Assembly: GCA_020055645.1 (NCBI GenBank)
Contig: CM034546.1
Location: forward strand, 111,817,375 to 111,881,374
Source of the DNA: Tomocerus qinae
Lineage: Eukaryota; Arthropoda; Collembola; Entomobryomorpha; Tomoceridae
Direction of reading: 5' to 3'
Length of the DNA stretch: 64,000 nucleotides
Shown in pieces: positions 1 to 12,864 of this stretch. Numbering within the stretch: position 1 is the first letter of the stretch; the number at the start of each line of letters is the position of its first letter. The notes beneath the pieces were generated by a model that made no database searches, was not told the DNA's origin, and was given only the letters and a program-made list of their open reading frames with translations. The position numbers and the translations under genes are program-made.

Positions 1-3000
1 TAACTCTATGCTTTACTGCATTATATTATTGAACTCGTCTAAAAAGTAGATTGTGTTACGCGGACTTTCTGTGTGTCTTTTATTAGCTCACAGTTCTACA
101 CTTGCAAAGATAAACGAAGTGCTCCCATGCAGATAAAACGAAAACTTTCTCCCTCCTTTCTCTAGCGTCAGAAATACAATTCATATGCATACGTATGTAG
201 TTCCCCCATAATAGTATGCGTATGTGGTGTGACAATTTGCTTAGAAGAATGGTAAAAGGTATTTCTAGATACTAATGTAATAATACATGTACCCATAAGC
301 ATAAAGTTATATATATTTCCACTACTACTAACTGTAAGTAACAAGGACAGTGCAGTATGGAGTAAAACAACTTCACTCTGCATAAAGAATACAAAGGAGA
401 AAGTCAAGTCTCTATTTACTTTAGCGACTTTCCTTTGGGCAAACGAAACCAAACTCAAGTGAGCTAACACACCTAAACCAAACTAGAGCAGTAGAAGAAG
501 ACAAAGCACAAGAGTAAGTATACAAAGGCAACGTAGATTCACTGATTGTCAGTGGGAGAAACTGAGCGAAAGGAAACGAACGCTTGTTTCTCCGCCGTAT
601 AGCCAGATGGGACAGACAGACACATGAGAACATGCTGATGAAATTTGTGAAATGTTAATCTTCCTGTCTACATCATCACCTAATAAAATGATAATAATTA
701 ATTTAGTTAAACTAGGGTTATTTTACGGCAATGATATCCTTTACCTAATGTCGTCCTTGCCATTCCCATCCCACTAGTTGACACTAAAAATTCCTCCCGG
801 GCACAAAAGCACTACTCATTCAAATGACATAGTTAGTTTTGCTTTGATTTCACTAGGGGAGAAAGTCACTTTCTCCACTTTCCCTCTATCCATAACTGTA
901 CTTTGTATGCACAGAACTCTTTACCCTTTATAGTTGTTTATTCTCTCTGACTTATTGTGCATAAGCTACGTGCATGGGATGACACAAATACAAGCATACA
1001 TTTATTCTACAAAGATAGCACATATCATAACATTAGCATCATGAATTACGGTGTTCAACAGTGTAAGGAATGACATGGAGCAAAAGTCTTTCGTAACAGA
1101 AAATACCAAATTATAAAATATACATATTAGAAAGAGGCAAATATTGAGATAAATACAGATACAACAACGAGATACAACTTCTACTTCATAACGGTACTAC
1201 TATAATGTGTATTTACGTATTGCGATTCTGTCTACTGTTGTTTGCTTTATGTATAAATACAAGTATAATCCTGTGGTATACAATATTTAAAATCTGTTAG
1301 TAGTGGTGTTTGCACAAATGTAGGAGAAAGAAAGCAGAGTCGTCATTTGAATTCAGGAGCTATGTACATATACGTATTTAAAGATGCGAATGTGCATTGC
1401 TGGCCTTCTGGCATTGAGATAGACACCCAGATAGCCAGTAATACTAGTACTTGTGTAAAGTACCCAAATAATATAACATAGTTAGATGCATAGGGTGGTG
1501 TGTATACAATAGTTGGCATTAAACTCGCAGAAAAGGCAATTGTGCTTTGTATCATTGCTTTTTGCATCTCTCTTGCCTACCCTCGCGGTCCTCAGATAAA
1601 TATTATAAATATGCGGACCGAGGATTGCATTGGATTGCAGTCATATAAATAAATATGGAGTTGAGACAGATCTGCTGTGAGTAGGCATATGAGATCATTT
1701 GCGATAAGAGAAAAGTAGGAAATGTGATCTTCCCAAGGGACTTGCTGCTTCCAGAGAGGAACATCAAAGGGAACATCATTCCGTCTTCCTATGTCAATCC
1801 CAAAGGGAATCTCATCTAAATATCAACATGAATGCTTATATACTCCTATATGTATGTACATCCACATGATATACATACATTCACACAGAGATAGAGCAGT
1901 TTTACACAAACATACGTATGCATGCACGTGTATACTCATCTGTTTCTTGTGAACACAACTTGTGTGAGCAGGAGCCAGAGACTAGAGACTATGGATGTAG
2001 ACGCCGACAGAGAGAACAGCAAACGAATTCAGTCAACAACAGTCAGTAAGTCAGATAGCAAAAAAGCTTGCCAAAAGCTCTCTCGGAAGGAAGGAAGACG
2101 AGCAAAGCAAGAAGGCCACCGTAAAAGCACATTCGGAGAAAGCATTCTGTGGAAATGACTGTCTCGAGTATCTCTACAACAGAATAAACTCAAGTCAAGG
2201 CACACTCTGCCGCTTCCCTCTACTCACTCCTGACTTTTGCCTGCCGGTTTGCCCTCTTTTCATAAGGACAAGTCAAAGAAAACTCTTCCCTCCACTTTAC
2301 TCTTCCCACTCGTTCTCTCTTCTGCACTTTCACACACAGAATCATACTTTCTCCACTTTCTGTCAGTTTACCACTTAACTGTCTCTATATGCACTGAACG
2401 TGAACGAAGAACGACCCAAAGATTTCACAAAGTTCATTCTACTATACTGCAACGTTACCCCAAAATATCCCTCCAAAGAAAGGAAACATGCACATAAAGT
2501 AATTTCGTCACACAAAGATTGACGTCTAAAATCTATAACAATAATCAAGTCTTTCTGGGAGGATAACTATCCGCGACACTTACCGTTTGAAATGATCGAT
2601 AACGCAATTATGCGGTGTTAACGAACTTAATGTGGGAGACATAACCTTGCAGTATTGTTCTGTTTATCACAACCTTTCTGATAGGTAATTAGTTCCTAAT
2701 TAATTACTTCCAAGTATGAGAGTCAAATGTATTCTGCAATTTGTAACCTGATTTCTGATTTAATTAACCTACTTATTACTCTAATTGTCTGTCAGTTGGT
2801 ATTACTATATTAAAGTAAGTATGCCGACTCATTTTTGCGTGTCAATAGTAGACTTACTGAGTTTACTCAGCAAATTCTTTCTTTGTTAATAATATTTAAA
2901 TTTTATTTATATTTATCTAGCTCGTGCATTCTCGTTGAATTTCTTTGCAACATCCAGTGACCCAATTTTTCTTTCTGTAAATTATTCAGCAAATACTTGA

Positions 3001-6000
3001 ATGCATGATGCCTGTAAGTTGCTTTTGCTTTGCAGTCTTTTTATTTAACTGGATTTCACTTTCGTTGGTCAAATAGAAAAGACTACATCTGCAAAATGTC
3101 AAAAGATCATTTAAGTATTACTGCCCTGTCCAGATATTTGCAAGTAAAGCGGACTAGACAATTCTAGTCTGCAGAAAAAAGGTCAGCTGCTAAGACAGAA
3201 CTCAAACTACAACATCAGGTTTCTAACGATCGAATTTGATTCTGCACGACTTCAAGAATTGACTTTAATTGTCTATTTGAAGGAGAAAATTAGTACCTTT
3301 AGACTGTTTACATAAAGGTCCGCCGTATATCTCCCCTATTTTCTTTTTGTCTTCAGTCATTATTGTTCAAATTACCAAGATACCCCTCATTAATGATCAA
3401 CTCACAAAATTAATGAATACAATGCTAAATGAACAATAAGCAATGTCTTTTTCATCGTAAGTAGTATTTTTACTAAAATTGTATCACACTTTTGAATTTT
3501 GATAAAAATTCCTGAGGACATACTGGGGAAAGTGAAAATTTATGCGGGTTTAACCGCGGAAATAGCACTATGTATGTCGGTATCCTTGATATTTGATCAT
3601 GTAGAAAGTAAACAGTTTCAAATATCAAAGAGTTTTTCAAACTTCCACTTTAGAAACATCTTAGCAAGCAACAAAAGTATTTATGTCATATATTTGCTGG
3701 AGATGACAATTGGCGGTGAAAAGTTGAAGCATTTAATGGAGAAATTACGGTGGAAAACCGGGATAGTTGGCTCTCTTCTAGGTGTAGTAATCTATCAGAA
3801 TAATAGGCTTTCTCTCAGCTTTATTTACAATCATGTGTGTTTACTCGGAAGACTAATTGATGAGCTGTCAAGTCAGCGATTTCTTCTTTCATCAATTCCA
3901 GTTTAATCCTAATCTCCCACGCGATGGCATAGGATGATACATAATCTTACTAGTGAATGCACCCTCTCACACTCACACAAGCAAAAGTTATATAAACATC
4001 CAGTTACATGACAGTAACAGATAACTCTGGGCATTCCTTAGAGATTGAATTTCACTGTATAATAAGTTGGATAATGATTACCTGTTGTGTACTGCTTAAT
4101 GATGCGTTACGATATGCATGCATGGATGCTATTATTATTACTACTAAAAATAGTGAATTCAGTTTTGGACTTCGTAAATGATGATGAGAAGACAATGATA
4201 CTTATTGTAAGTATTAGTCTAACATTGGGAAAGCGTATCCAGTTTCCATCCCATTAAGATTCTTTGTTGCGACAGTTAAAGATTTCGTCGGCCTCCATTA
4301 TTGCAATATCTAGTGCAATGCTGCTGTAAGTATAGTGACTGGTGACAGAGTAGACGCTAACGACGTGAAACTGGAGTGGAAATCCTTTTCGATTCGGATT
4401 TAGAAGTTAGCGTCAGATCATATTATATTCTTTAGAAGATGATAGAGAACTAACGCTTGACAGCTTTCTCTAGATATCAGTACATGTGCATATACATTAC
4501 ATCCTCCCAACTACCAAAACTGATAGTATATATTTATTATAGTTAATGCCTGCTTTTGCTTGTGGGAGTTAGAGTTGAGTGTGGAATGTATGTAATAAGA
4601 GATTTCAGATTTTTGAAGGGTATTAGTATTAGCATTTTGCTCGTAGTCAGAAGATACTTTTGGATCGGACTTAGTTTCACAAGGAAACGTTCTCTGTCAA
4701 AATGGAATGTAAAGGGATGAGGAGGAGAGACAGTCGGAAGAGAGAATAGAAGAGTCAAGTGGAGGCAGATAGCGTAAAGTCGTGCCTAATCTTCTATACT
4801 CATCTTCATCTGAGCAAATTATCAAGGACAGAAATCTTCCTCCTTCAATCTATCGTATCTCTATTCATGAACTTTCTATTATTATTAAAGCGGAGAGGCT
4901 CAAGAGGCATCTGCCAGGCACTTTCATTGGTTGTCCAACCGACTTCTCGTCTTCTTTAATAGTCATCCTCTTACCAAGCTTCGCTTTCATTTTCCTACTA
5001 AATACAACAAAATTCTACTACAACCCTCCCAAATAACTATTACAAATCCATTCAATACAGAACTAATATATCTCAAGGAAATCCACCAATATGCTTTTCA
5101 GCATTTAGAACATTTTCTTTTCAATATATATTTAGTTACTTTCCTTCAAGAATCCCACCCTCCCCTCCTACTTCCTTTTACCTCTCAATACCCAACTCAT
5201 TGACGGAACTCTATCTCCTCATCAGTGCTATACACGCATCCACCAGCCCTCTGCATCATTATTTTTCCATGACTCAAGATTTTTCAATGACTAACAGACG
5301 CCAGTTTATTACAAGTATACCTACTACCTTACCTGACTATGAAGAAGAAAAGGAGCCGGAAGGATGTGAACCCAATCAACTCCACTCGACTCAAATAGGG
5401 AGAAACTAGGACAAGACAAATCACGACGAAGATATTTTCACTGATATTAGAACAATGCTCTAAAAAATTCAAAATCAGGATTTTGTCTACTGTTGTCAGT
5501 GTTGTCAATCGATAAATTAAGTAGTTTGAAAACCCTGTGAAAATTGCTAATGATAATAATGATAAAGTGCCAAAAATTAACTCGCGTATTTTCCAATTTC
5601 AAACACTCGAGCCATTAGCAAAATCCACTGAAGAAAATTGTTTTCATTGCTGGATTGGTTCATTAAGAAAATCAGAACTAATTCCTATCAAGGTAAGATA
5701 TTTTAGTTATTCATAAATTGTGATTGCTAGAAGGAGCTGCACAGTTCATTAACTTTAAAAAGATTTCGCAAATCTCTATCGGCACTTTGTGCATATTTTC
5801 ACCAAAGTTATTTCACGGGTTTTGCTTTGCGAAAAACGGTCTTGATGGTAATATCGTTAAACGAATATGTTGAAAGTTGAAGTGAAATCTCAAGTCATTC
5901 TATGCATGAACTGTTGCAGTAGAGGTATGTGTACAAATATTTTATATCCATACTGTGTTCTACTTAAACTATGAAATATTTGAATAGTGTGCGTGGGTAG

Positions 6001-7235
6001 TAAGGATGTTGAACAAGGATGAAGTGAGGATAAGGGGGGTTAGTGAATGAAACCGCGTCTGTTATTACTACTATATTATCTGTATCTTTGTAGAAAAATG
6101 TGTCTGAATCTCTGTCGCTGTGCATAAGCCAGTGAATGAACACGAGAGTGACTACATAGTTACATATTTTATTAGATATAAAGGTAGGTAGCGCGAACAT
6201 ACTGACTTCCTTTACTCACAACAATAAATAATGATGTTGGGAATTTTAGAAAGAAAGAAAAAGTTTTATGCAACAAAAGTTGTATTCCCTATGATTGTGA
6301 AAAGTTGTTGAGCAATCTTTCTCCGTCTCAACGCAGAGACCGTCTTTCCCATCTAGAGGAAGCCTACTAAACGTATGCTAAAAGTAACTTTTGAAAAAAA
6401 ATGTTTTACTTAACAGTTAAGTGAATGAGTGAAGTGAAAAACTCAGTCAGTGCAAAAAATTTCATAAAGAGTTGTTCACATTGCTATTATGCATGAAGAG
6501 AGATGATATAGTTGTAGTTTGATATAAGAAGATGTTAAAACGATGCATGAGCCCAAAAACAGCTCTTGCAAGACAAGGTTTGACTATCTCATTAATAATG
6601 CAGCAATTGGCACACAGAAGTGATGTTCCAACATGAACTGCACTTTGTATTCAAACAAAAACGAGTGGTATTCTTGGAAAAGTGGGTTTCATATGCATTC
6701 TCCATATGTACATAGTAGTCTGGCATAAATTAAGACACTGAGAATTAGCAGAATATGCGATATGTAACATGTAGACTAGATATTTTAAGCGGACAACAGG
6801 GTAAAGAGCATCTTCCTTTAATATCTACACAATGTTCTGTGCCGTAAGTCTATAAAGAGTGCAATGGGGCACAGAGGAGTGTTCTGTACAGTTCTCTTGA
6901 TTGGTAGTACTAGAGTGAAATAATAGCGAGATACTTTCTACATTCCTATATAGCATAACAAAAAGCTATAAAGCAATTGTAATGAGTATCCAAGTAAGTG
7001 ACTGTGTGTGTTCCACGAAAGAAATCAAAGGAAAAGAAGAAGGATTCCAAATCTTTTCAGTAGTCAACTCGAGTGTTGTATACTGTTGTTGTTGTTTATA
7101 GCTTTAGGAGATATTCTTATACTGTTAATATTAAGGATTATAAGGAGGTCGGAGGTAATGCATGGTCGGGCACCTGAAGATACCCGGATCTCGAGCTAGG
7201 ATCTCGAAACCAAAGCAAAAACATGCCATGCTTTA
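1..7235. other. Non-coding AT-rich DNA, no gene recognised
   Basis: All frames are broken every few dozen codons, and the longest open stretches match chance expectation for DNA this AT-rich. The most protein-like piece is a plus-strand frame from ATG 1991 to 2158, about 55 residues rich in Lys and Arg and starting MDVDADREN. It sits in a purine-rich tract, has no recognisable domain and is probably chance. A 135-residue plus-strand frame at 3499-3906 starts only with TTG and resembles nothing I know. No RNA gene or clear repeat array was seen. Confidence 0.6.
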
Positions 7236-7489
7236 CTTTAGTTTAACTTTCGCACATATCTACTAAATGGCAACTGTAGATTATATACACCTATCTATAT
7301 ACCATTACAGTATAGTTATAAACACTATTGTCAGTTAAGGTTTGTACAGCGTCTCTGTGAATCCAGAGATGGATAAACGGTAGTAGAACAATATAGACAG
7401 ATATACATTGATACAGCATCACTAATAAGGTAGATACTAGTACCTACCAAGGTAAGGTTAGTATTACTAGTAAACAAAGTTAAAGGTCC
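7236..7489 (+). repeat. Possible short interspersed element sharing its ends with the 10.6 kb element
   Basis: The segment begins with TTTAGTTTAACTTT near 7237-7250 and ends with CAAAGTTAAAGGTCC near 7476-7490. The same pair of ends, in the same orientation, bounds the tRNA-like element at 10581-10713. The ends contain a 9-bp inverted match (TTTAACTTT / AAAGTTAAA). I see no tRNA-like promoter boxes and no clear similarity inside. It may be a related or internally diverged element, or the match may be chance in AT-rich DNA. Confidence 0.2.
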
Positions 7490-10400
7490 TGTGCAGAATA
7501 TTTACTACGGTACATGCAGTACAGTCGCAAGTGCTCTGATACAATATAAGACTGTTTTTGTTTTGTATAAGTGAGTTTCGGTATTTAGTGTGCTAAGCGA
7601 GTAGGCAGGAGGCAGGCAGGTCCAGGGTTTGATATACTAAAGTAAAGTAGTAGTAGATTGTGAGTCTCGTGAATTGTGAGTGAGCTGAGTGGAGTCGACT
7701 GCAGTTCGTTGTTGTAGTAGTATAGCGTTTAGAGAGTAAGTAAAGACAGACAGGCAGGGCAGGAGAGTTGGGTACAGGAACATAAGAAATAGTAGCTGTC
7801 TCGGCGAGAAGAGGTTCAGTCGTGTTGTTCCCTCCACACCGGGAGGTTCGTATTCTTCACATTCTAATCTCTCCGACATGTGTTAGTATTTGCAGCGACA
7901 CAGAGAAAGAATCTCTTCCTTGCTCGCTCAACTACTTTTTCGTGAATTGTGTCATCATATCATCATCACGCCTCTTTCCCTTTTCCACACGGATTCAACT
8001 GGATTGCTACTCATGTAGCCACACATACTCGGCAGAAGTGAGCAGAACACACTACCAACTTAACTAACCATCATATCACCATAATTCTAATCATCATCAC
8101 CATTAACATCAGTACCAATATCAACGAGTAGTAAACATCTTATAGTCAAAGTCATACATGCTACATATCTCTTTTATCATCACTTCTACTAAACGTGAGA
8201 CAGACATATCCTTATGATTTCAAAATCATCAGCAATAAATATCTTTCGGGTTGAATTAAAACTCCCAAAGCTCTAGTATATAAGTAGTATCAGTGAGAGT
8301 GGTGGGACGTCAAGAGCTACTTGTGAGCACTAATGATAGAATTATCTGTACAGAAACCAAAGCAAGAGGGAACATCAATGAATTGGGAAGAAACATTCAT
8401 TCAACAGTCGCTAGCACAATAAAAATAGGGGTAGGGTAATAGTGGAATAAGTTAAGACTGCACTAAACACTAATAAGCAGAACAAGTTTTACTGTGGCTG
8501 TGAATGTGTTTTAGTGGATAGTTAAGTGCTCTTTCCCACAATAAACTACACGACTAAATTCGTAATAATCTTGTAATATCCGGACAAGCATTTCGAATAT
8601 CAAAGACGTCTGAGGGTAAACAGATGTAAACTGAGGATATGGTTACGAGATAATTAAGTAGTGGTACTATATTACAGTAAATTAAACTGTAACTACAGTT
8701 GTTCTTGTTTTATTTGATTCTAACAAGAAATGAAGACTTGACGAAAATTCTTTTTCCTCTCAGAGGATGGTAATGATGAGAGTTTTGACTTTCGTTCACC
8801 TTTTATGCAACTCTTTCTCACTCTCCCCTCATCTCTTTCCATCAGTCAGACTAAATTCTCTCAAAGAGACTCAATAATAATGTTCGTTTTAAATGTTGAA
8901 CCCTCTGTAGTAATTCTACTACTATAGTGCATTATCTACCCACGGAAGTAAGTGCTTATTTATTATACACGAAACATTTTGTCGGAGAAAAAAGATATAC
9001 ATTTTAGTGCCGTGCAGTTTCCCCTCCAGTTACAAGTTGCTTTGACTTAACGAAGCAGAAATTGATCTCACATTTATAAGCGAAGAGAGAAGAATCATAA
9101 AACTGTCACAAGGTGTCTAACGAGCCTTTAAAACGGACATAAAACACAGCATATTATACATCATATTCATATCATATCGTAAATAATGTTACGACCAATT
9201 CTCCAACTAGAACAACCCGACTTACGACATTGACAGCAAGCCGGCGAAAACTATGTAAGTAATGTAGAAAAGAGAAAAGTTGGAGAAAACACGTAGAACA
9301 TAACGTATATACATATGAATACCTGACTAGGTTTTATGACACATGGAAAACTAATCCGTAACATAACCCACTACCGCTGCTTATTGTATGCACGGTACTC
9401 AGAAATATTAAATATATTCATGCACAGCAGAAACCTGTTATGACTATTGTGTGAATATCTTTATGTTTTTACCTTTCCGACCTGTCTTGACTAAATGTAG
9501 GAAAATAGAGCATAGTATTAAGTAAAAGTCGCAATCGCAACATTAGAGATTTCTCTTATTACGCTATCAATCCAAATTGGATATTTTACATAAGAGTTGT
9601 ATATTCATATGCAATGAAGTAGTCTTTATTGACTCATATTTACTACGCACTAAAGCACATATCAAACAAGTAAATAGGATCATTATAAATAGACACGTAC
9701 ATCCTTGTAATGTAGCAGAACAAGATACTTATGTTATGTAAATATGCAGACACAAATGTAAGAAGTCACTGCTTACTTATGTACATACATCAGAAAGAAG
9801 GATGTAAACCATTAAAGTAGCGCTGTACGTACATGTAGTCTTGGCAGACAGGAAAGTCAGGTCAAGCCACTAAATAACGAAAAGATACTCGAGTGCATGA
9901 TTTGGATTCGCACTCGGCCTTTAGCGTCAGCTCTGCTGTCAGAGTTCCTCTCGGGGTGAAGTCACGAATAAATAAGGATAAGAGAGAAGAGACCGAAACG
10001 CTAAAGTGAACATTGAACACGTTTCTATAAGCTTTATCTCATTTGTTTGTCCTACCTATATAGTGAACCTTATACAAGTGTTGTTTGTTATTGTCTATTG
10101 TGTCCAAACACACACAAAACTCTATATCCGACTCTTGTATATGTACATATTTATGTTATTGCCAGGATAGGAAAAGTCTCTCCCTCTCGCACACTTGTAT
10201 GTAAGCGTTGTTCTTTGCCTTCTTCAATTCAGCTCAATTCGAATGTTATTGGGATGTCCAAGAAATGGGAATGAAGCATTAATGTAGATAGATGAGACTG
10301 TCCGCTCCTTTTCCTCTTCTTTACGAGCATTTATGGGAAAAGAAACGCAAAGTGCAACTGTACACAACTTAAGCCGACACAAAAACCGAATATAATAGGA

Positions 10401-10580
10401 AAACCGCAAGAAATAAACGGAACTATCTGTAGGTGCAGTAAACAAAACCACACATAGTATTGCAACAAAGTAGGGGGTTACATTACATTGCACGCATACA
10501 GACTACTCCCCAGAAGAACAATACAATACACTGTTTACAAAGATGCCCGGAAAAACTACCGCATCACCTACTTCCTTTTA
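7490..10580. other. Non-coding DNA, no gene recognised
   Basis: No long open frame, no RNA gene and no repeat array were seen. Around 8060-8120 there is a loose run of CATCA/CACCA-like triplets, too irregular to call a microsatellite. Short open frames at 7637-7879 (minus) and 7822-8067 (plus) are chance-length. Confidence 0.6.
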
Positions 10581-10713
10581 GTTTAGTTTAACTTTCTACT
10601 GGGATAGTGGATAGAGTCGGCTTTGAGGAAACGGAGATCTCCTAGCAGTTCGAGGGTCAGTTCAATTCTCTCCTAGACCTCTGTAGGTCCTCCATCAGGC
10701 AAAGTTAAAGGTC
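10581..10713 (+). repeat. tRNA-derived SINE-like element (degenerate)
   Basis: The internal sequence looks like a decayed tRNA. TAGTGGATAGAGTCGG (10605-10620) resembles a pol III A box and D arm. GTTCAATTC (10660-10668) resembles a B box, with flanking GAGGG and CTCTC that could form a T stem. The spacing between the boxes is about 10 bases longer than in a normal tRNA, and I could not close an acceptor stem, so it is not a working tRNA gene. The element lies between TTTAGTTTAACTTTC (left) and GCAAAGTTAAAGGTC (right). Such elements are short retrotransposons copied by LINE machinery. A chance resemblance or a tRNA pseudogene is the alternative. Confidence 0.42.
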
Positions 10714-12826
10714 TTACCCTCCTTCCAAGAAAAGACATGAGACTCACTACTCAGCATTACTATCACTACAGCACATCCTATAGTATTATCTGTAGCTATG
10801 TGTGCATAGCCTTTGTGTGTACAGATATGTCTTACGTTGCAACGGCTAATAATAAGTACATAGTGCACCAAATCTTTGTGGTTCAGTCGAGAAAATTATA
10901 GCTGGGTATCTTCCACTTCTGTATAGGATACAGAGGAGCTGAGAAAGAGATCTTGGCATGTGGAAGCCAGGCAGAGTAAACAAAACTGAGAAAAGAAACA
11001 AACTGTGAGCCGTAGCGAGTGAAACGATTACAAGAGAACAAACATTGACTTTATTAGTAGACAAACGCTACATTTCGACATCTAAAGCAAGGAAACAGAA
11101 CATCACAATATATTTCAACTATATCCTTCTTTTCTAGCATATCTCTCGTGTTACAGAAGATTTGTTTGAGAAAACATTCTGTCTGGCAAATCTCTATTGT
11201 ATAATAATAGCTTTCTCTGAGCTTCTAGAACACAAATAATTAGGCAAAGCGCCATTGTGCAATAACACGACTACAAACGAGTATTAGTTGATAAATTATT
11301 CTACCTCACCGATTAATTACTAAAATTTCAATTCCACTTATACATTATATAGTATTGACATATTATTAGTATCAACTAGATTCAGTAGATATGTTGAGTG
11401 CACACCGTTATAAAAATGATGGTTAATGAAGTAGATGAAAATGTAAAGATTTAATAAATGTTGAGGGAATGAAAATGGGTGGGCAGGTGTCTGGTAAAGT
11501 TTGTCTGGAGAGTGGAGAGAAAACGTTATGCTAGAAATAACTGTAACACTGAGAGCACATTTGGAGATCAGAGTAACGTTACTTAGTAGTAGTGGGATTT
11601 CGTTGCTGGAAGCAAGGAAGAAGGAACAATTCAGTGGAGTGAGTGAGTGAGTAAGGTGCTCATCTTCTCTTTGCAATGCCGCTGACGACTGCCTTTCCCT
11701 AGCTTTCTTTCTTACTTTCCCCAGTCTGGAGTGTTGTATGTATCTGGAATATACTAAGAGGGTAGGTATCTCAAATGCAACCAATAATAGCTCCGAGTAC
11801 ACATACATTCTAAACTAAACAAAGTCCATGAGATACGCTACGCATGTTTTTCTTTGTATTTGTTGTGTATATATAAGTCCTGTATTACAGGAAAAGTAAT
11901 AGAGGTACTAGTTGCAATATGAATTAGCCGGACGAAGAGTGGTGTATAAAACAGTATCGAGATATGTAGTACATATGTAAGAAGTCTATTGGTTACATAG
12001 TATATTTCGCTATCTCATTTGTTCTGTTCTGCTCGGAGCCTCTCCAGGATCAGTTACAGTCCCATTACAAAAACTCTGCATCTTTTCCTCAGTGCAAGGG
12101 AATTCTGTCTCAATTGATGGGTAGATTGGATGAGTGAGTTTTGGTTGTTGTTGGTGGTGGGTTGGGCAGGGATGAGAAAACAGATAAATACAATGAAGGA
12201 TCTAGGAAAAGAAAGATCCAGGCAATGTAAGTTGCTTTCTCAAGATCCAACTCACCTTTATAGACACAGATCTGTCTGTTCTGTAAGACACGTAAAAGCA
12301 AGTAGTCTTCTGAGCTGTCTTGTTCTTAATACAGATATACCTCAGCCATTGAAGAATGGTTGAGGCAACGTGCAATAATAACTTTAGCGTCATGTCTATC
12401 TCTATCCATTTGTATTGTAGTGGAGTGAACCGGATTGCAGTTTCTTTACCGTGCAGAAAGAGAACAAAGGAAGGAACTGTAAAACTAACATAAACTCTAC
12501 CCACGTATTTGTATGTATCCTATCTGTAGCTACACTATAAAATTACTTTAGTGAGTGAACATAACATAGTACCTATCTCTAGATTTGCCGATGGCTTATT
12601 GTTAGTCGAAAAGAGGTGATCTACTGCAATATAACATTTTCGGCTAGACTTTCAATCCACCATATAGCACTACAGTATCACAGCAGGTATAAATACCAGT
12701 CAGTATTATACAACATGTTGTTGTTCATTTTTCTTGTAGACAAACATTATAAAACACGCTATGCTACATAAGTAAAGTCCGCAAGACCAAGATTTACACA
12801 GAATCACAATATTAAACTTAATCCAC
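10714..12826. other. Non-coding DNA, no gene recognised
   Basis: The longest open frame is a 156-residue minus-strand frame at 11338-11808. It has no domain, no codon pattern unlike its surroundings and no flanking splice signals that improve it. At this base composition about one such frame is expected by chance in the window. Confidence 0.55.
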
Positions 12827-12864
12827 CACCAGTCTGAGCCTTAGTGGACGGGCTCTTACTGGTG
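12827..12864. repeat. Inverted repeat able to form a 14-bp hairpin
   Basis: CACCAGTCTGAGCC (12827-12840) pairs with GGCTCTTACTGGTG (12851-12864) at 12 of 14 positions, leaving a 10-base loop, TTAGTGGACG. It is GC-richer than its surroundings. It could be a structured RNA stem or the remnant of a fold-back element. No mature small RNA can be inferred from sequence alone. Confidence 0.5.

Noticed and set aside
3499..3906. 135-codon plus-strand frame with protein-like composition
   Set aside because: It opens only at TTG after a stop, the first ATG is internal, and nothing about it matches a known domain.
11338..11808. 156-codon minus-strand open frame
   Set aside because: The longest frame in the left half, but no domain, no signal and no splice context. 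About one frame of this size is expected by chance in 64 kb of AT-rich DNA.
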